Below, one piece after another: positions 62,399 through 64,000 of a DNA stretch of 64,000 nucleotides. Source of the DNA: Fistulifera solaris (taxonomy: Eukaryota > Bacillariophyta > Bacillariophyceae > Naviculales > Stauroneidaceae); assembly GCA_030295235.1 (NCBI GenBank), contig AP026148.1, forward strand, positions 372,001 through 436,000. The letters are read 5' to 3'. The translations under genes were made by a program, and so were the position numbers. How positions within the stretch are numbered: position 1 is the first letter of the stretch; each line of letters starts with the position of its first letter. A model generated the notes under the pieces. It searched no databases. It was not told where the DNA came from and saw only the letters and a program-made list of their open reading frames with translations.

Positions 62399-62866
62399 TT
62401 TCCCCCCATTATCCAGTATGGACAACTTCTGCTTTCTCACTGTTTTGTAAAACGGGTGTTGTTTTGTTACTTTGTATTGTGGGTGCACACTCGCTATAGA
62501 GTCAGTGTGGGCGGGCGGGGTAGATCGTGGGCGGGCGGGTCGAGTGATCTGGCGTCTGTCATTGTACGGAATGTTGGTCTAAAAAATTCGAAGAAGATGT
62601 TCGTGTTTCAAACTACTGTGCGTACAAAGTAGGAAAGCACCATCGATGATGATTCTGAATGATCTTGCATAACCAGCAAAACGTTTCGTCTTCGTTGTTC
62701 ATGAATCATGAATAATTCATGAGAGATGATGCAATGCAATGCAATGCATGTCATTCATTCGTCACATTCTAATACCTGGTATCTTGTCATCTCATTGACC
62801 TTCCTACATTGTAGAGATTCTTCGCGAAGTTCAGGATAAATTGTTCTGTCCTCCCATGCAACAAGG
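62399..62866. promoter_or_regulatory. Divergent intergenic region with GC boxes and pentamer repeat
   Basis: Between the small plastid protein (minus) and the ankyrin gene (plus). GTGGGCGGGCGGG occurs at 62507-62519 and 62527-62539, giving six G-runs, a possible G-quadruplex. A GCAAT pentamer runs 3.6 times at 62731-62748, and TACCTGGTA is at 62773-62781. Any of these could be regulatory. Confidence 0.45.
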
Positions 62867-64000
62867 ATGTTCATTCCGATACCTTTTCATTCGTACTTGC
62901 TGAGGAAATTGTCAGAGGACGAATCTCTGGGGGGAGATTTGGATGTTTTCGATGATTTCGACTTTGCGAAACGTCAACTGGAAGCAGATTTAAGCAGCAC
63001 TCACGACGAAACTGAGGTTAGCAGTCTTGTTTGGGAAGTGGAGAGCAGAAGGGAGTCGTCGTCACTGGAAGAAGCAGAAGTATACACAAACTACCTTGAT
63101 TCGGAATCACTAGCAGAGCCTATCCACCTGCTTCCTTTTCTTTCGATTCACTTGCGTGATCGCGATCAATTCTCCTCACCTGCCACAACCCAAACTATAG
63201 ATGATGAAGTCGAAAAACATTGCAGTATTTCAACGATTAATGGCTATGAAATATGGTGGGGAGTTGAAGAAGCGACGAGTCCTTTTTGTAATCCGCCAAT
63301 AGCTCCGACAATAGACATCTTATCGGTGACGGGGTATTCTTCCGACGGTTCATCCACGGAAATAACGGATAACGTTACGCAAGGTGAAAAATCAACGTTA
63401 CAATCCCAAGAATCTGGTGTACATCGATCGCCAGCAATTCCTAGGATTATTGAATTTAAGTCCGACCAACAATCAGCTGCCGTTCATCAAGATAGCTGGT
63501 TGTTCGATCCTGTAGAAAATCTCGTTTTTGGGAAGCCTCCCTTGACATGTAATGATGATGATGCACTGGGGTTGGCATGCTCTCAACTGCAAGAGTTTCT
63601 CGCAAGCCACGTTAAGTTCCGACGATCGGAAACTACATGCGCAAGCATTTGTAAGACTTTACATCAGTATCCGCAGATCGCACAAGTGCGGTATCATGTG
63701 TCATTGGTAGACCAACAGGAAGATGAAAAGAGTTTTAACGTACCCTGCTATCCATTATCAATATTCAGTGCCACTGGTCATCTTCAAGGCGTTAAATCAT
63801 TTTATGAAGCGTTTCCAGAAGCCATTGGCTTTTTTTGACAAAGGGCTAGGAACAGCTCTGCATTATGCATGCTATTGCAGTGAAAGCGTCTCGGTCGTTC
63901 AGTTCTTACTCGATCGATTTCCCGACGCTGCAAGAATCACAAATCGCCAGTATCAATCGCCATTACACCTGGCATGTTCTGCCAGTTCGGTGCAAAATAG
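62867..64000 (+). CDS. Ankyrin-repeat protein, 3' truncated by window
   Basis: Start at ATG 62867. The first ~250 residues are acidic and disordered; a conserved block (SLVDQQEDEKSFNVPCYPLS) leads into ankyrin-like repeats. The frame changes at T7 63830-63836, where one extra base must be removed, to read LGTALHYACYCSESVSVVQF and SPLHLACSASSVQN, both clear ankyrin helix pairs with the TxLHYAC and SPLHLAC patterns. Diatoms have many such ankyrin proteins of unknown function; a partner or location cannot be told. The gene continues beyond the right edge. Confidence 0.7.

Noticed and set aside
1-64000. Programmed ribosomal frameshifting as the cause of the many frame changes
   Set aside because: The sites differ in sequence, lie in housekeeping genes not known to use frameshifting, and all coincide with homopolymers; assembly error is simpler.
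1-64000. tRNA, rRNA, CRISPR and transposable elements
   Set aside because: No B-box-like tRNA core, rRNA stretch, regular spacer arrays, or transposase, reverse transcriptase or terminal repeat pair was seen; only the small inverted repeat at 48514-48576 is a possible remnant.

Overview
The window is nuclear DNA from a photosynthetic stramenopile, most likely a pennate diatom close to Phaeodactylum tricornutum. The evidence is gene-dense DNA with genes on both strands, short GT-AG introns (58-136 bp where I could place them), plastid presequences with Phe after the signal-peptide cleavage site, a silaffin-like Lys/Ser/Gly repeat protein, a diatom-type CxxC zinc protein and a GT10 fucosyltransferase. 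The species name is inference; no organelle, rRNA, tRNA, CRISPR or transposon sequence was seen.

Layout. 1-5 kb: 3' end of an NPC1/Patched-like gene, a histidine phosphatase, a four-exon ferroportin and a C19orf12-like gene. 5-14.7 kb: one five-exon RME-8/DNAJC13 gene of about 3,090 residues. 15-19.5 kb: an unknown basic protein, a membrane-anchored dephospho-CoA kinase and the silaffin-like gene. 21-28.9 kb: an acidic coiled-coil protein, a cytidylate-kinase-like P-loop protein, aspartyl aminopeptidase, the CxxC zinc protein and a p24 cargo receptor. 29.4-34.3 kb: two Cys-rich secreted paralogues and a poorly conserved membrane protein. 34.6-45.7 kb: fucosyltransferase, DPH6, a YggT protein, an acyl-CoA synthetase and two tandem 3-hydroxyisobutyryl-CoA hydrolases. 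46-48 kb: two small secreted paralogues. 48.7-64 kb: MINDY deubiquitinase, MsrB, a NASP-like chaperone, MYCBP, TRMO, CSA/ERCC8, TM9SF, QCR7, a plastid GNAT, a small plastid membrane protein and an ankyrin protein running off the end.

Functional links visible from sequence. The acyl-CoA synthetase and its convergent hydrolase neighbour both end in Ser-Lys-Leu (peroxisomal PTS1), while the tandem hydrolase copy lacks it. The two hydrolases share a 411-bp block of complete identity with sharp edges, pointing to recent gene conversion. Ferroportin lies next to a C19orf12-like gene, both of iron interest. Three neighbouring genes near 60.6-62.4 kb and the MsrB gene encode secretory or plastid-type presequences.

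A caution affects the whole window. About twenty conserved or paralogous genes change reading frame at a homopolymer run, usually as if one base were missing. This looks like an incompletely polished long-read assembly. Gene spans below cross such sites, and each entry says so.
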